Of a stretch of DNA of 64,000 bases, positions 51,457 to 59,923 are shown one piece after another. The notes below the pieces were generated by a model. It did no database searches. It saw nothing but the letters and a program-made list of their open reading frames with translations, and was not told the origin of the DNA. This DNA comes from an uncultured Eubacteriales bacterium (GTDB taxonomy: Bacteria > Bacillota > Clostridia > Lachnospirales > Lachnospiraceae), in the NCBI GenBank assembly GCA_900548855.1, contig URMF01000002.1:62001-126000 (forward strand). The letters run 5' to 3'. Within the stretch, counting starts at the first letter, position 1. Each line of letters begins with the position of its first letter. A program made the translations under genes and the position numbers.

Positions 51457-52482
51457 TTATACATCTTTTCTCTTTTCAATCACCACTGCATGGGCAATTC
51501 CTGGAACCGTCTGTCCCTCGTTATAACTGACGGTGGATAACAGTGCCCCCGTTGGCACAAACAGAATACGCTGGATGCTTCCCTGCCGTATTTCATTCAT
51601 GAGCTTTCCTGCCAGAGTTACAGCAGAGCATCCACAACCAGAGCCTCCTGCATGGGTATCCTGTTCCGGATCATCATAAATTTCCATTCCACAATCCATA
51701 TGCACCCTGGAAATATCATACCCCTGGTCCATGAGCAGTTTACATAATATTTCTTTTCCTACACTTCCCAAATCTCCGGTTACAATGCGGTCATAATCCT
51801 CAGGACTTCTTCCAAAATCTTTCAGATGCTGGTAAATCACATCTGCCGCAGCCGGTGCCATGCAGGCTCCCATATTCAATGAATCCTTCACACCATAATC
51901 CACAACCTTTCCCGTGGTAATCCCGGTAATACTCACATCCCCATACTCTCTGGATAATACAAATGCACCGCAGCCAGTTACCGTCCAGGTAGAGGACATG
52001 GGTCTCTGGTTGCCATATTCCAAAGGAAAACGGAACTGCTTTTCTGCTCCGCCAAAATGGCTGGATGCCACTGCCAGAACCGTATCTGCATACCCGGCAT
52101 GTACCGTCATGGAGCCAAGGGATAACGCCTCTCCCATGGTAGAGCAGGCACCATACAGTCCGAATAGAGGAATGTTAAATTCCATCAATCCAAAGGTTGT
52201 GGCAATCAGTTGTCCCAGCAAATCCCCTGCGAACAGATATCTCACATCTTCCGCTTTCATTTTTGCTTTTCGCAGTGCCAGCAGGGAAGTCTGCCGCATC
52301 ATCTCGCTCTCGCCCTCTTCCCATGAATCCTTTCCAAAAGTGGGGTCCTCCACAATTTCATCAAAGGTATCCTTAAGGGGACCTTCTCCCTCCTTTGGTC
52401 CCACAATACTGGCCGCAGACATGATATACACCGGTTTTTCAAAGCTAAGACTCTGTTTTCCAATCTGTAATCCTTTCGTCAT
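51457..52482 (-). CDS. spoVAD: Stage V sporulation protein AD
   Basis: 341 residues with thiolase/KAS-III-like fold (GACSTMGEALSLGSM, TVTGCGAFVLS, GSGCGCSAVT). SpoVAD is a soluble inner-membrane-associated protein that binds dipicolinic acid and works with SpoVAC and SpoVAE. The expected spoVAC gene is not upstream; a small lipoprotein gene is there instead. A sigma-G-like promoter (52552-52581) and a hairpin (52511-52541) lie before it. Confidence 0.95.
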   Translation of the reverse strand: MTKGLQIGKQSLSFEKPVYIMSAASIVGPKEGEGPLKDTFDEIVEDPTFGKDSWEEGESEMMRQTSLLALRKAKMKAEDVRYLFAGDLLGQLIATTFGLMEFNIPLFGLYGACSTMGEALSLGSMTVHAGYADTVLAVASSHFGGAEKQFRFPLEYGNQRPMSSTWTVTGCGAFVLSREYGDVSITGITTGKVVDYGVKDSLNMGACMAPAAADVIYQHLKDFGRSPEDYDRIVTGDLGSVGKEILCKLLMDQGYDISRVHMDCGMEIYDDPEQDTHAGGSGCGCSAVTLAGKLMNEIRQGSIQRILFVPTGALLSTVSYNEGQTVPGIAHAVVIEKRKDV

Positions 52483-52510
52483 CCTTTCACCTCAATTCCA
52501 ATAAAATGCA

Positions 52511-52541
52511 AAAAAGGTGTTATCTTTCGATAACACCTTTT
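52511..52541 (-). terminator. Hairpin between the sigma-G promoter and spoVAD
   Basis: AAAAGGTGTTATC pairs with GATAACACCTTTT around a four-base loop and is followed by T residues on the minus strand. It can end the lipoprotein transcript, but it also lies downstream of the predicted sigma-G promoter, so the spoVAD mRNA would carry it in its leader. Confidence 0.65.
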
Positions 52542-52551
52542 CCTCATGTAC

Positions 52552-52581
52552 TAGTATGGCTGTCGCCAGCTTCTTTTATGC
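52552..52581 (-). promoter_or_regulatory. Predicted sigma-G promoter of spoVAD-spoVAE
   Basis: On the minus strand GCATA (52577-52581) and CATACTA (52552-52558) are 18 bases apart. They fit the forespore sigma-G consensus (GYATR, CATnnTA), and spoVA operons are known sigma-G targets. Confidence 0.65.
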
Positions 52582-52603
52582 ATGACAGCAAATGTATTTT
52601 CAC

Positions 52604-52816
52604 CTACTGCTGTTCCAGTTCACTGGCATCTTTTCCAAGCCGTTGCGTATTTTCGTTTTGCTGTTCTACCGACTCCTGCACATTTTTCTGAATCTCCACT
52701 GCACGTTCTTCAACACTTTGCAGCTGTTCCTCTTCATCCTTGCTGCCACAGCCGGTTAAGCAGCTCATTCCAACCATTATCAAACCTATCAAAAATAATT
52801 TTCTCATAAAATCCAT
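52604..52816 (-). CDS. Small lipoprotein
   Basis: 70 residues (or 67 from a second ATG at 52807). A hydrophobic leader ends in the lipobox LTGC; the mature part is a polar, Glu/Gln-rich helix (EEQLQSVEERAVEIQKNVQE). AAAGGAG lies just upstream. It resembles small helical lipoproteins of unknown function. A terminator-like hairpin follows. Confidence 0.72.
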   Translation of the reverse strand: MDFMRKLFLIGLIMVGMSCLTGCGSKDEEEQLQSVEERAVEIQKNVQESVEQQNENTQRLGKDASELEQQ

Positions 52817-52832
52817 ATTCTCCTTTTAAATT

Positions 52833-53744
52833 TTATCTTGCCTCACCACTAATCATCCACGGAGAAGGCTGCGCCACCATAACGCTCCTCTTATCGCTCT
52901 TCGACACCGCAATCTGCAAAACCTCTGTATTCTCTATATTATATTTTGTGAAAATATTCTTAATACTAACCACCATATCCAGCTCCAGTGTATAAATGAT
53001 AAACTGGCATTTTGGATTTACCTTAAGAAGTACCCTGATTTCCTCCTCTAACCGCTTAGAAGCCACAATAAATGCAAGTCTCGGAACCGGAACCCCTTTC
53101 ATACTCTCTTCTGTTACATTGGAAATAATTTCGATATTGTGTACGCCGAATTTGCTGACATTATCCTGCAAAGAACGCATGTCCCTTTCATCCGGTTCCA
53201 CTGCAATAATTGTACCCTCACCGGCTTCAATGGCAGCCTCAATGGCAATGCTCTCACCGCTTACAATACAAATGGTATCTCCCACATCGCAGGACAGCAT
53301 ATTCATGATGACTGCACGAATTTCATGTCCCACATAGTTGACAGACCCCTTTGAGAAAAATTCATTTTTGATTCCGTAACGGGAGGCCTCTCTTGTATTT
53401 TCATTGATAATGAAGATGACCAATGGTTCGGTAATCTTCTTGTCCATAAATTCCTTGACCTTGCAGGTCTTTACATCATCACCGCTGCTGATTCCCGTTC
53501 CAATCCACATATCATAATCGCCGTAACCGCCTTCCCACAGCTCATAGAACAAATCCGGCTGGCTCTCATCGGCAAAAATCATCACCCTCTTATGCGTCTC
53601 AATGGTAGGAAGTACATTTTTCTTCTTTCCGCAGATGTTCAGCATCTTAATTTTTTCCGGACTCACCCCCATGCGGTCCGCAAAATTCCCTACCCACGCT
53701 AACATCTCATTGTTGCTGTACACCTTCATTCCGCTTGACTCCAT
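52833..53744 (-). CDS. Degenerate CbiE/CbiT-like (precorrin methyltransferase-like) protein
   Basis: 303 residues from the ATG at 53744, six bases after GGGAGGT. The first half (about 1-125) recalls a CbiE tetrapyrrole methylase (RMGVSPEKIKMLNICGKK, YELWEGGYGDYDMWIGTGIS), shortened. The second half follows CbiT (EFFSKGSVNYVGHEIRAVIMNML, AIEAGEGTIIAVEPDERD, NVSKFGVHNIEII). However, the SAM loop of CbiT (DIGAGTGS) is replaced by IVSGESIA. No other cobalamin gene is nearby. It may be a SAM-independent pseudoenzyme or have a changed ligand. Confidence 0.65.
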   Translation of the reverse strand: MESSGMKVYSNNEMLAWVGNFADRMGVSPEKIKMLNICGKKKNVLPTIETHKRVMIFADESQPDLFYELWEGGYGDYDMWIGTGISSGDDVKTCKVKEFMDKKITEPLVIFIINENTREASRYGIKNEFFSKGSVNYVGHEIRAVIMNMLSCDVGDTICIVSGESIAIEAAIEAGEGTIIAVEPDERDMRSLQDNVSKFGVHNIEIISNVTEESMKGVPVPRLAFIVASKRLEEEIRVLLKVNPKCQFIIYTLELDMVVSIKNIFTKYNIENTEVLQIAVSKSDKRSVMVAQPSPWMISGEAR

Positions 53745-53892
53745 AATACTACCTCCCGTCTCTGGTAACCCTTGTGCAAATCATCACAATTTACCTGACA
53801 TTATCCATATATTTCTTCTCATTTCCTCCGCTGCACAAATGTATCTCTCAGCCTTTGTTTTCTTCGAAAATTACATTTATATTCATGGATTT

Positions 53893-53921
53893 ATTGTACC
53901 GCAATGAAGGATGTATGTCAA
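53893..53921 (-). promoter_or_regulatory. Predicted sigma-A promoter of the CbiE/CbiT-like gene
   Basis: TTGACA (53916-53921), 17 bases, TACAAT (53893-53898) on the minus strand, about 150 bases before the ATG. Confidence 0.65.
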
Positions 53922-53995
53922 AACATAATTGTCCAAAAAATCTATTCACAAATTATAGTACCCCTATATCCTCTTTCCCATGACTACCATTTTAA

Positions 53996-55699
53996 CTATT
54001 TTATTTCAAGCAAGCCCCTGCACCGGTTAAGGACCGCATAGATTTCCTGTTTTCTTGGAATCACCATGTTTCCGGAAATACCGCCCTCGCAAAATGCGGC
54101 AAATTCGTTTTTCTCTATCTTTTCCCACAGCTGCTCCACTGCCTGTCCCAATGTCTTTTTCCCATCAAAATAATGCAGCTTCATATACTTTACAATCTGT
54201 ACCAATGCCGACAGCTGCTCCGTATCCACAAGCTGTTCCACATATCGTAAATCCACCATTTCCTTATTGATGGAAATGCTTTCCCTTCCCATAACCTTTG
54301 TCTTAATCCGGTTGTCCTTAAGAAATGCCATATCCCTGTCTGGAACCCGCAAAAATGCCGGTTTATCCGCCTTTTCCACACCAGCTAAAACCAGTGGGAA
54401 GCTCTCCGCCTCCTTCTTCGCAAGCCCTGTTATATCCACCGGGACATACCGGTTCATCTGTATAATGCAGTCTGCCTTATGGAAATATGAACCGGAGCTT
54501 CCCGCTACTAAAATCGTGGAAATTCCTGCATTCTCATAAAGCTCCTGTACCCTGTCAATAAACGGTATGATGGGTTCTACATCCCGGTGCACCACCCTCT
54601 GCATCAGCTCATCCCGAATCATGAAATTCGTGGCGCTGGTATCCTCATCAATCAGAAATACCTTTGCCCCGGCTTCCATTGCCTCCACCGTATTTGCCGC
54701 CTGGGAGGTGCTCCCACTGGCATCCTGTGAATAAAATGCCACCGTGTCCTTTCCGTTTGGAAGATTACGGATAAACATGGAAATATCCACCTTCTGAATA
54801 TTTCTTCCATCCTCAGCGCGAAGCTTCATGGCAGAAGCATCGGTTATCACATATTCCCTTCCGTCCCCTGCTATATGATTGTATACTCCAAGCTCCAATG
54901 CCTTAAGCAGTGTGGATTTGCCGTGATATCCGCCCCCCACAATCAAGGTAATTCCCTGCCGGATTCCCATTCCTTTTATGGTTCCGTAATGAGGAAGCTC
55001 CAAAGCCACCTCCATGGATTCCGGTGACTTAAAGGGCACAGCCTCCTTCATGGCAAGCTGGGACACACCGGACTTTCTCGGCAAAATGGAGCCATTTGCC
55101 ACAAAGGCTGCCAGTCCAAGCTTCGGAAGCTGCTCCCGGATATACTGCTGGTCTTCTGCTAAATCGGCGTTCTTTACCAGCTCCTCTTTGCGATAGGCAG
55201 AGACAAACAAGGTCTGTTTCACACAGATTGGAAGAAAATCAAATAAAATCTTCTCCAGTTCCCTTGCATTGATGGTTCTGCCGTTTGCCGGAAATCCAAT
55301 CTCCATCCTTACGGTAATATCTCCGGTTTCTGCATTTATCACACAGACACTGCGGTTTAAAATCTCCTGTCCCGGCTGGCTTACACTGATTAGCCCGCTC
55401 TTACCGGAGCCCTTTGCCTTAAAGGAATACTCCCGCACCCTTCCTGCCAGCTTCCGCAGCAAATAGTCCTGCAGGGCAATTCTTTTGTGGGGTGCCGCAA
55501 ACAAACCGGCATCAAATCCTGCCCGCTTACCGGATACCAGAACACTTACCTTTGACGGTGCTGCAAAGGGGTCTCCCTGCACATGGTCAATGGACAATAC
55601 ATAATCCGCAAACTGGTATTTTCCCCTGGTATCCTTATATGCCGGATAACCTTTATGGTCTATCCTTCTTAAACACTCTCTTAAATCAGAATCTCTCAT
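53996..55699 (-). CDS. Predicted ATPase of the ABC class (MRB1590/PF09818 type)
   Basis: 567 residues without membrane segments. An N-terminal domain (about 1-235; YVLSIDHVQGDPFAAPS) precedes a P-loop core with Walker A GGGYHGKST (about 260), a signature-like SQAANT region and Walker B VFLIDEDTSATNF. I recognise the broadly distributed single-domain ABC-class ATPase family to which the trypanosome MRB1590 protein belongs, suggesting nucleic-acid-related rather than transport work. The bacterial role is not established. Divergent from the MarR gene at 55894. Confidence 0.85.
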   Translation of the reverse strand: MRDSDLRECLRRIDHKGYPAYKDTRGKYQFADYVLSIDHVQGDPFAAPSKVSVLVSGKRAGFDAGLFAAPHKRIALQDYLLRKLAGRVREYSFKAKGSGKSGLISVSQPGQEILNRSVCVINAETGDITVRMEIGFPANGRTINARELEKILFDFLPICVKQTLFVSAYRKEELVKNADLAEDQQYIREQLPKLGLAAFVANGSILPRKSGVSQLAMKEAVPFKSPESMEVALELPHYGTIKGMGIRQGITLIVGGGYHGKSTLLKALELGVYNHIAGDGREYVITDASAMKLRAEDGRNIQKVDISMFIRNLPNGKDTVAFYSQDASGSTSQAANTVEAMEAGAKVFLIDEDTSATNFMIRDELMQRVVHRDVEPIIPFIDRVQELYENAGISTILVAGSSGSYFHKADCIIQMNRYVPVDITGLAKKEAESFPLVLAGVEKADKPAFLRVPDRDMAFLKDNRIKTKVMGRESISINKEMVDLRYVEQLVDTEQLSALVQIVKYMKLHYFDGKKTLGQAVEQLWEKIEKNEFAAFCEGGISGNMVIPRKQEIYAVLNRCRGLLEIK

Positions 55700-55819
55700 T
55701 TTATTTTCCTCTCTTATGCTAATTACTGTATGTAATCATTGCATTTTCATTATAATTTGTCAACTGTTTTCCCCTTTTAACCACAATCTGCCTCACCTGT
55801 TTTTTCCCGTTTCCCATAT

Positions 55820-55869
55820 TGACAAATAATGCTGCATTTGCTATTTTTATTATTGTTGATGCATCAACA
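55820..55869 (+). promoter_or_regulatory. Promoter and palindromic operator of the MarR gene
   Basis: TTGACA near 55820, 17 bases and TATTTT form a plausible promoter. The perfect 16-bp palindrome TGTTGATGCATCAACA at 55854-55869 lies just downstream of it and 24 bases before the MarR ATG, fitting autorepression. Confidence 0.6.
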
Positions 55870-55893
55870 TTTATATAAAAAAGAGGAGCCATT

Positions 55894-56328
55894 ATGATAG
55901 AACGCTTTGAATTATTTACAACCACCATTGGACAAATTTATAAGAATTTACAACGAATTAAAATGCAGGAAATGGCAGAATTTCAGTTAAAGGGAACCCA
56001 TGTCATGTGCCTGTTTGAATTAAACCGGAATAAGGAAGGACTTACCGTAACACAGTTAAGCAGCCTCTGCGGTGAGGACAAAGCCGCCATATCCCGGACG
56101 GTTTCCGATTTGATAAAACGGGGACTTGTCACCGCCGATTCGGAAAAGAAATACCGCGCCCCGCTTCTTCTCACCCCCGACGGACAGACCACCGCTGACC
56201 GGATTGACGAAATGGTGATGGAAGCTGTATTAGCAGGCGGCGATGGCTTAAGCGAACAGGAACGCATCAATTTTTACAAGGCTCTTACCACCATATCTGA
56301 CAATCTGAAAAATTATCTCAATGACTAA
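55894..56328 (+). CDS. MarR-family regulator
   Basis: 144 residues of ordinary MarR form: helical N-terminus, winged helix TVTQLSSLCGEDKAAISRTVSDLIKRGLV with an EKKYRAPLLLT wing, and helical C-terminus. AGAGGAG lies upstream. It lacks the insert seen in the MarR at 20503. Its likely operator is at 55854-55869. Its end overlaps by four bases, tail to tail, the small gene on the other strand. Confidence 0.9.
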   Translation: MIERFELFTTTIGQIYKNLQRIKMQEMAEFQLKGTHVMCLFELNRNKEGLTVTQLSSLCGEDKAAISRTVSDLIKRGLVTADSEKKYRAPLLLTPDGQTTADRIDEMVMEAVLAGGDGLSEQERINFYKALTTISDNLKNYLND

Positions 56329-56531
56329 CCAGAACGCCCATACTTTCTTTTAAAGGCTTCCACATCTGCCTCATTTCTTGCAAGCTCTGCGAAATAAAGC
56401 TTTCCGGATACCGGGTCCCGGAATCCTACTGTCATCTCACCTGTACAGATACTTTTATCCACCTCGATTGCAAAATCCTTACAGGATTCCGGAATCGGCA
56501 CCACATTCCTTTTTCTTCCAAACAAGTGCAT
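56325..56531 (-). CDS. Small conserved protein of unknown function
   Basis: 68 residues with GGAGAGGG seven bases before the ATG. A basic start (MHLFGRKRN) leads to a compact domain (FAIEVDKSICTGEMTVGFRDP, ending in a KRKYGR tail). It looks soluble. I do not recognise a function. It converges with the MarR gene with a four-base overlap. Confidence 0.6.
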   Translation of the reverse strand: MHLFGRKRNVVPIPESCKDFAIEVDKSICTGEMTVGFRDPVSGKLYFAELARNEADVEAFKRKYGRSG

Positions 56532-56736
56532 AATCTTACCCTCTCCAAAAATAATTTCCTAAATCTGCATGTGTTTTTATCATACCCCACTAAAGGGAAA
56601 ATGACAACCCATTGACACGTTTCATATATTTGCACCAATATATCCTGTTTATTTTTATATTTACTCTAATAGAAAAATACGCTATAATTTATGCAATTAT
56701 CATAACATACTAATATTAATGAAAGGTCGTGATACC

Positions 56737-57285
56737 ATGCCAATGCCACAGAAACATCTTTATACGGAAGAAGACTATTACAGCATACCCGAAGAAATAC
56801 GGGCTGAACTGATTGACGGTCAAATCTATTACCAGGCAGCTCCCAGCCGCATCCATCAAGAAATATTAATGGAGCTTTCTGCAACAATCAGAAATTACAT
56901 TAAATCCAAAAATGGTGCATGTAAAGTTTATCCTGCTCCATTCGCCGTGAAACTGAAAGAGGATAAAAGCACCATTGTAGAACCAGATATAAGCGTAATC
57001 TGTAGCCCTGACAAGCTTACAGATAAAGGCTGTACCGGAGCTCCGGACTGGATAATCGAAATCGTATCTCCAGGCAATTCCAGCCACGACTATATTACAA
57101 AGCTTAATTTATATGCAGACGCCGGAGTCCGTGAATACTGGATTGTTAATCCTGCAAAACAGACTATTATAGTATATCACCTGGAAGAGACACGCTTTGA
57201 AGTTACAAGCTATACATTCCAGGATACCATAAAGGTAAATATCTATGACGACTTGTCCATTAATCTTACAGAATTAGAACTGTAA
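56737..57285 (+). CDS. Uma2-family putative endonuclease (DUF820)
   Basis: 182 residues from the ATG at 56737, with AAAGG upstream; an ATG at 56719 is less likely. The restriction-endonuclease-like core shows ELIDGQIYY, EPDISVIC and DWIIEIVSP, the Asp and Glu-x-Val positions expected for metal binding in the PD-(D/E)XK fold. The family is abundant in cyanobacteria and sporadic elsewhere; its function is unclear. A TATAAT lies near 56683 and its own terminator follows. Confidence 0.85.
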   Translation: MPMPQKHLYTEEDYYSIPEEIRAELIDGQIYYQAAPSRIHQEILMELSATIRNYIKSKNGACKVYPAPFAVKLKEDKSTIVEPDISVICSPDKLTDKGCTGAPDWIIEIVSPGNSSHDYITKLNLYADAGVREYWIVNPAKQTIIVYHLEETRFEVTSYTFQDTIKVNIYDDLSINLTELEL

Positions 57286-57296
57286 CCTGTCTCTCT

Positions 57297-57335
57297 AAAC
57301 GCCGGGAATTACATTTTGTGCATTTTCCGGCGTTT
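57297..57335 (+). terminator. Terminator after the Uma2 gene
   Basis: AAACGCCGG (57297-57305) pairs with CCGGCGTTT (57327-57335), followed by a T-rich stretch on the plus strand. Confidence 0.75.
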
Positions 57336-57354
57336 ATTTATTTCTTTTTCCCTA

Positions 57355-57407
57355 TTGACAAATTTATTTGTCAATGATATGATTCATATGACAAATAAAT
57401 TTGTCAT
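57355..57407 (+). promoter_or_regulatory. Promoter with two operators for the XRE/DUF3169 pair
   Basis: Two 20-bp palindromes of the type TGACAAAT-TTATTTGTCA lie at 57355-57374 and 57388-57407, centres 33 bp apart (three turns). TTGACA (57355-57360) and TATGAT (57378-57383), 17 bases apart, overlap them, as expected for autorepression by the XRE protein. Confidence 0.75.
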
Positions 57408-57449
57408 TTTGCAAGTTTTTTATGTCAATTTAATTTAGGAGATGATAAT

Positions 57450-57686
57450 ATGCCGCTTTATAACCGGTTGAAGGAATACCGTGCACGGATTTCCGTCAAC
57501 CAACAGGAAATGGGCGCCTTAGTAGGCACCTCGAGACAGACCATTAGTCTGATTGAACGTGGGGATTATTCCCCTTCCGTAACGCTTGCCCTGAAAATTG
57601 CCAGGGTATTTGATGTTCCGGTGGAAGATATTTTTTATTATGAGGATGAAAATGAAGGAGAAGAAGAATATGAAAACAAAAAATGA
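57450..57686 (+). CDS. XRE-family transcriptional regulator
   Basis: 78 residues: a Cro/CI helix-turn-helix (RARISVNQQEMGALVGTSRQTISLIERGDYSPSVTLALKIARVF) with an acidic tail. Small XRE regulators of this form usually precede a DUF3169 membrane gene, as here (17-base overlap). Two operators sit in its promoter. Confidence 0.93.
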   Translation: MPLYNRLKEYRARISVNQQEMGALVGTSRQTISLIERGDYSPSVTLALKIARVFDVPVEDIFYYEDENEGEEEYENKK

Positions 57687-58485
57687 AACCGTTACTGCCG
57701 ACACCCCACAATACATTACCAGAACAAAGAAAAAATTTGTCATCCGGATGATACTCTCATTGCTTGCCGGTGCAGTAGTTGGCTTTTTAGCCGCCTTATG
57801 TGTAAATACTTTGAAAGAAGGTACTACAGGAGCTACAAAAACAATACTCCAAAAGCTTTCATTTATACAGCTTTACATCTTTCCATGGCTCATGCTTGCA
57901 TTTACTGTTATCTGTATCATTATCAATGAACACTTTATGAAAAAAAGCCAGATACAGATTGATACCTGGGATGGTGAGGATGATGAACACATTAACCTTG
58001 CAGACCTCTATTTAAATAAAACCAGTCTGGTATCCAATATCCAGGTTGTGGGCATCCAGATTTTTTTTGCAATCACAACCTATAGCCTGATGGAAAACTT
58101 GCAGTCTGCAATCGACTCCACCATGATTTTAATCACCGTTGTCATTTATTTTATAGGTCTGCTCAGCTCTATTTTCCAGCAAAACCATCTCATCCGGCTT
58201 ATAAAAGAATATGCACCTGAGAAAAAGGGCATCATTTACGACAAGAACTTCCACGACGTCTGGCTTGCCAGCTGTGATGAGGCAGAACAGCACATGATAT
58301 ACGAGGCAGCCTATAAAACCTTCCGGTTTATGAACCGTGTATTTTCCATCTGCCTTACCGCTGCAATCATCGCCGGCATGTTCTTTCCGATTGGTATCCT
58401 CTGTGCCATTGTAACTGGTCTGCTCTGGCTTATCATGGCAGTGTATTACTCAAAGGAATGCATAAAGCTGGAAAACAAGCGGTGA
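57670..58485 (+). CDS. DUF3169-family membrane protein
   Basis: 271 residues from the ATG at 57670 (MKTKNETVTADT), with AAGGAG upstream. About six helices: 40-62, 85-105, 145-162, 168-185, 235-258 and nearby. I recognise the DUF3169 family, normally co-transcribed with a small XRE regulator. The role is unknown. Confidence 0.85.
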   Translation: MKTKNETVTADTPQYITRTKKKFVIRMILSLLAGAVVGFLAALCVNTLKEGTTGATKTILQKLSFIQLYIFPWLMLAFTVICIIINEHFMKKSQIQIDTWDGEDDEHINLADLYLNKTSLVSNIQVVGIQIFFAITTYSLMENLQSAIDSTMILITVVIYFIGLLSSIFQQNHLIRLIKEYAPEKKGIIYDKNFHDVWLASCDEAEQHMIYEAAYKTFRFMNRVFSICLTAAIIAGMFFPIGILCAIVTGLLWLIMAVYYSKECIKLENKR

Positions 58486-58517
58486 GCCTGCAAAAAAAGG
58501 AAAACAAAAATCATATA

Positions 58518-58580
58518 AATCACCTTTCTTTCTATTAATTCATAGCTGCTGAACACTTCTATTATGAAGGAAAGGTGATT
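58518..58580. terminator. Inverted repeat between convergent genes
   Basis: AATCACCTTTCTTTC (58518-58532) pairs with GAAGGAAAGGTGATT (58566-58580) with one mismatch and a 33-base loop. It lies between the DUF3169 gene and the convergent membrane-protein gene and may end both transcripts; the T runs are weak. Confidence 0.45.
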
Positions 58581-58618
58581 ATGGTAATTCTATTTATTAT
58601 TTTATTTCTTAATATATA

Positions 58619-59542
58619 CTATCTCACCAACACATTCCAATAATACTCTATATGATAGTTTGATAATTGGGTTTCCCCCAAAATAACTGCTCCAAGCCTA
58701 TAATTTCCGGAGGAATCCTTCACAAATGCAAGCTGCGTCGGAACTGTTTTGCTCGTATAATCAATAAAACTATCTGTGTCTTTGCCGTATTGTCCATTTG
58801 CCTGCACAATTATCACGCTCTGATTTCCCTCTGTCTCCACATCTACATTCTGTATTACAAAATTTTTGCCAAGCCTAGAGCTATAATTTTCTTCGCTATC
58901 TGGAACAGGACTGTCCATAAATGCTGCTACAGCGTTCCGGACTGCCTTATCCCCATTCAATATCGCTGCTCCATAATTTGTAAAGGCTGCCACATAATTT
59001 ACAACCCATGCCACAAGTACTATAAGCGTCGCAATACAAACCCAACCGCCCCATGGGCTGGCACCATTTACATGCTTATCCCTCTTAAGCGGATAAACAG
59101 GGTAAAACAGCCAAGCCAGCAGAACCAAAGATATTTTTCTCTCATACAACACATTTACCAAAATGGCATCCACAACAAACACCACCCCACAAAAAGTAAA
59201 AAACCCGGCAAATTTCATAAAATTGAAAAATATATCTATCCTCGGCTGTGTTACACACCATATCATAGCTATTATCATAAGCAGCATACATACATAAACT
59301 GCAATCCTTCCAAGCTTCACCACAATATGTATATTACTTACCGTACTTCTATATGAACTTCTATCATAAACACCGGTATTGCTGATTGAACGGGTTACCA
59401 CCGGCTCCTCCGGTCTGCCAAAATCCCACGGATTTTCCTGATTCTTCTGTCTACCCATTTCCTGCTGTTCCAGTTCGCCTGAAAGGCGCAATCCTCCTGC
59501 CTGCTTATCAGGCTTTTCATCATTTGCCAGTTTTAATTCCAT
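58619..59542 (-). CDS. Membrane protein of unknown function
   Basis: 307 residues from the ATG at 59542, with GAGGAG upstream (an earlier GTG is possible). A polar N-terminus (1-75) is followed by about four helices (80-205), then an outward beta-rich domain (about 215-307) with PVPDSEENYSS. I do not recognise the family. Confidence 0.7.
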   Translation of the reverse strand: MELKLANDEKPDKQAGGLRLSGELEQQEMGRQKNQENPWDFGRPEEPVVTRSISNTGVYDRSSYRSTVSNIHIVVKLGRIAVYVCMLLMIIAMIWCVTQPRIDIFFNFMKFAGFFTFCGVVFVVDAILVNVLYERKISLVLLAWLFYPVYPLKRDKHVNGASPWGGWVCIATLIVLVAWVVNYVAAFTNYGAAILNGDKAVRNAVAAFMDSPVPDSEENYSSRLGKNFVIQNVDVETEGNQSVIIVQANGQYGKDTDSFIDYTSKTVPTQLAFVKDSSGNYRLGAVILGETQLSNYHIEYYWNVLVR

Positions 59543-59548
59543 TTTCAC

Positions 59549-59734
59549 TTTCTCCTCATTGTTTTCTTTTACTCTATTTTCTTACACCACCTGTTTTACA
59601 AAACACTTGGTGCCACACTTTCCTTAATGCTTTTATATTTTCAGCCACTCCTGCTATCTCAAACCCACTGCCGGAATAAATACAGCTGTACACAGTGCCG
59701 TATTTTCCGGTTTACCTGTTATAATGGGCTGCTA
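59549..59734. other. Intergenic stretch without recognised features
   Basis: This holds the upstream region of the membrane-protein gene. I see no coding frame or RNA. The gap to the next gene (59543-59923) also contains the rhs remnant at 59735-59800 and an AT-rich stretch after it. Confidence 0.3.
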
Positions 59735-59800
59735 ATTGCGATACGGATATTCTCCGCATCATAAATATAACTTACTACGCCTGCTTCCACAAGACGGTTT
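59735..59800 (-). pseudogene. Remnant of an rhs core
   Basis: Minus-strand reading gives NRLVEAGVVSYIYDAENIRI, matching the rhs core at about 61800-61866 (NRLVETGGVSYTYDAENTRI). About 22 codons remain, with unrelated sequence on both sides. This marks a former rhs copy beyond the present one. Confidence 0.75.
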
Positions 59801-59923
59801 ACATCATATTATAGATATCATAGAAATGATACATACCATTACAAATATTGATGTTTAATAAAAATATTATAATATATTTTAACATTTAATATACTTTCTC
59901 TGATATTAAATTAAAATATGTTC

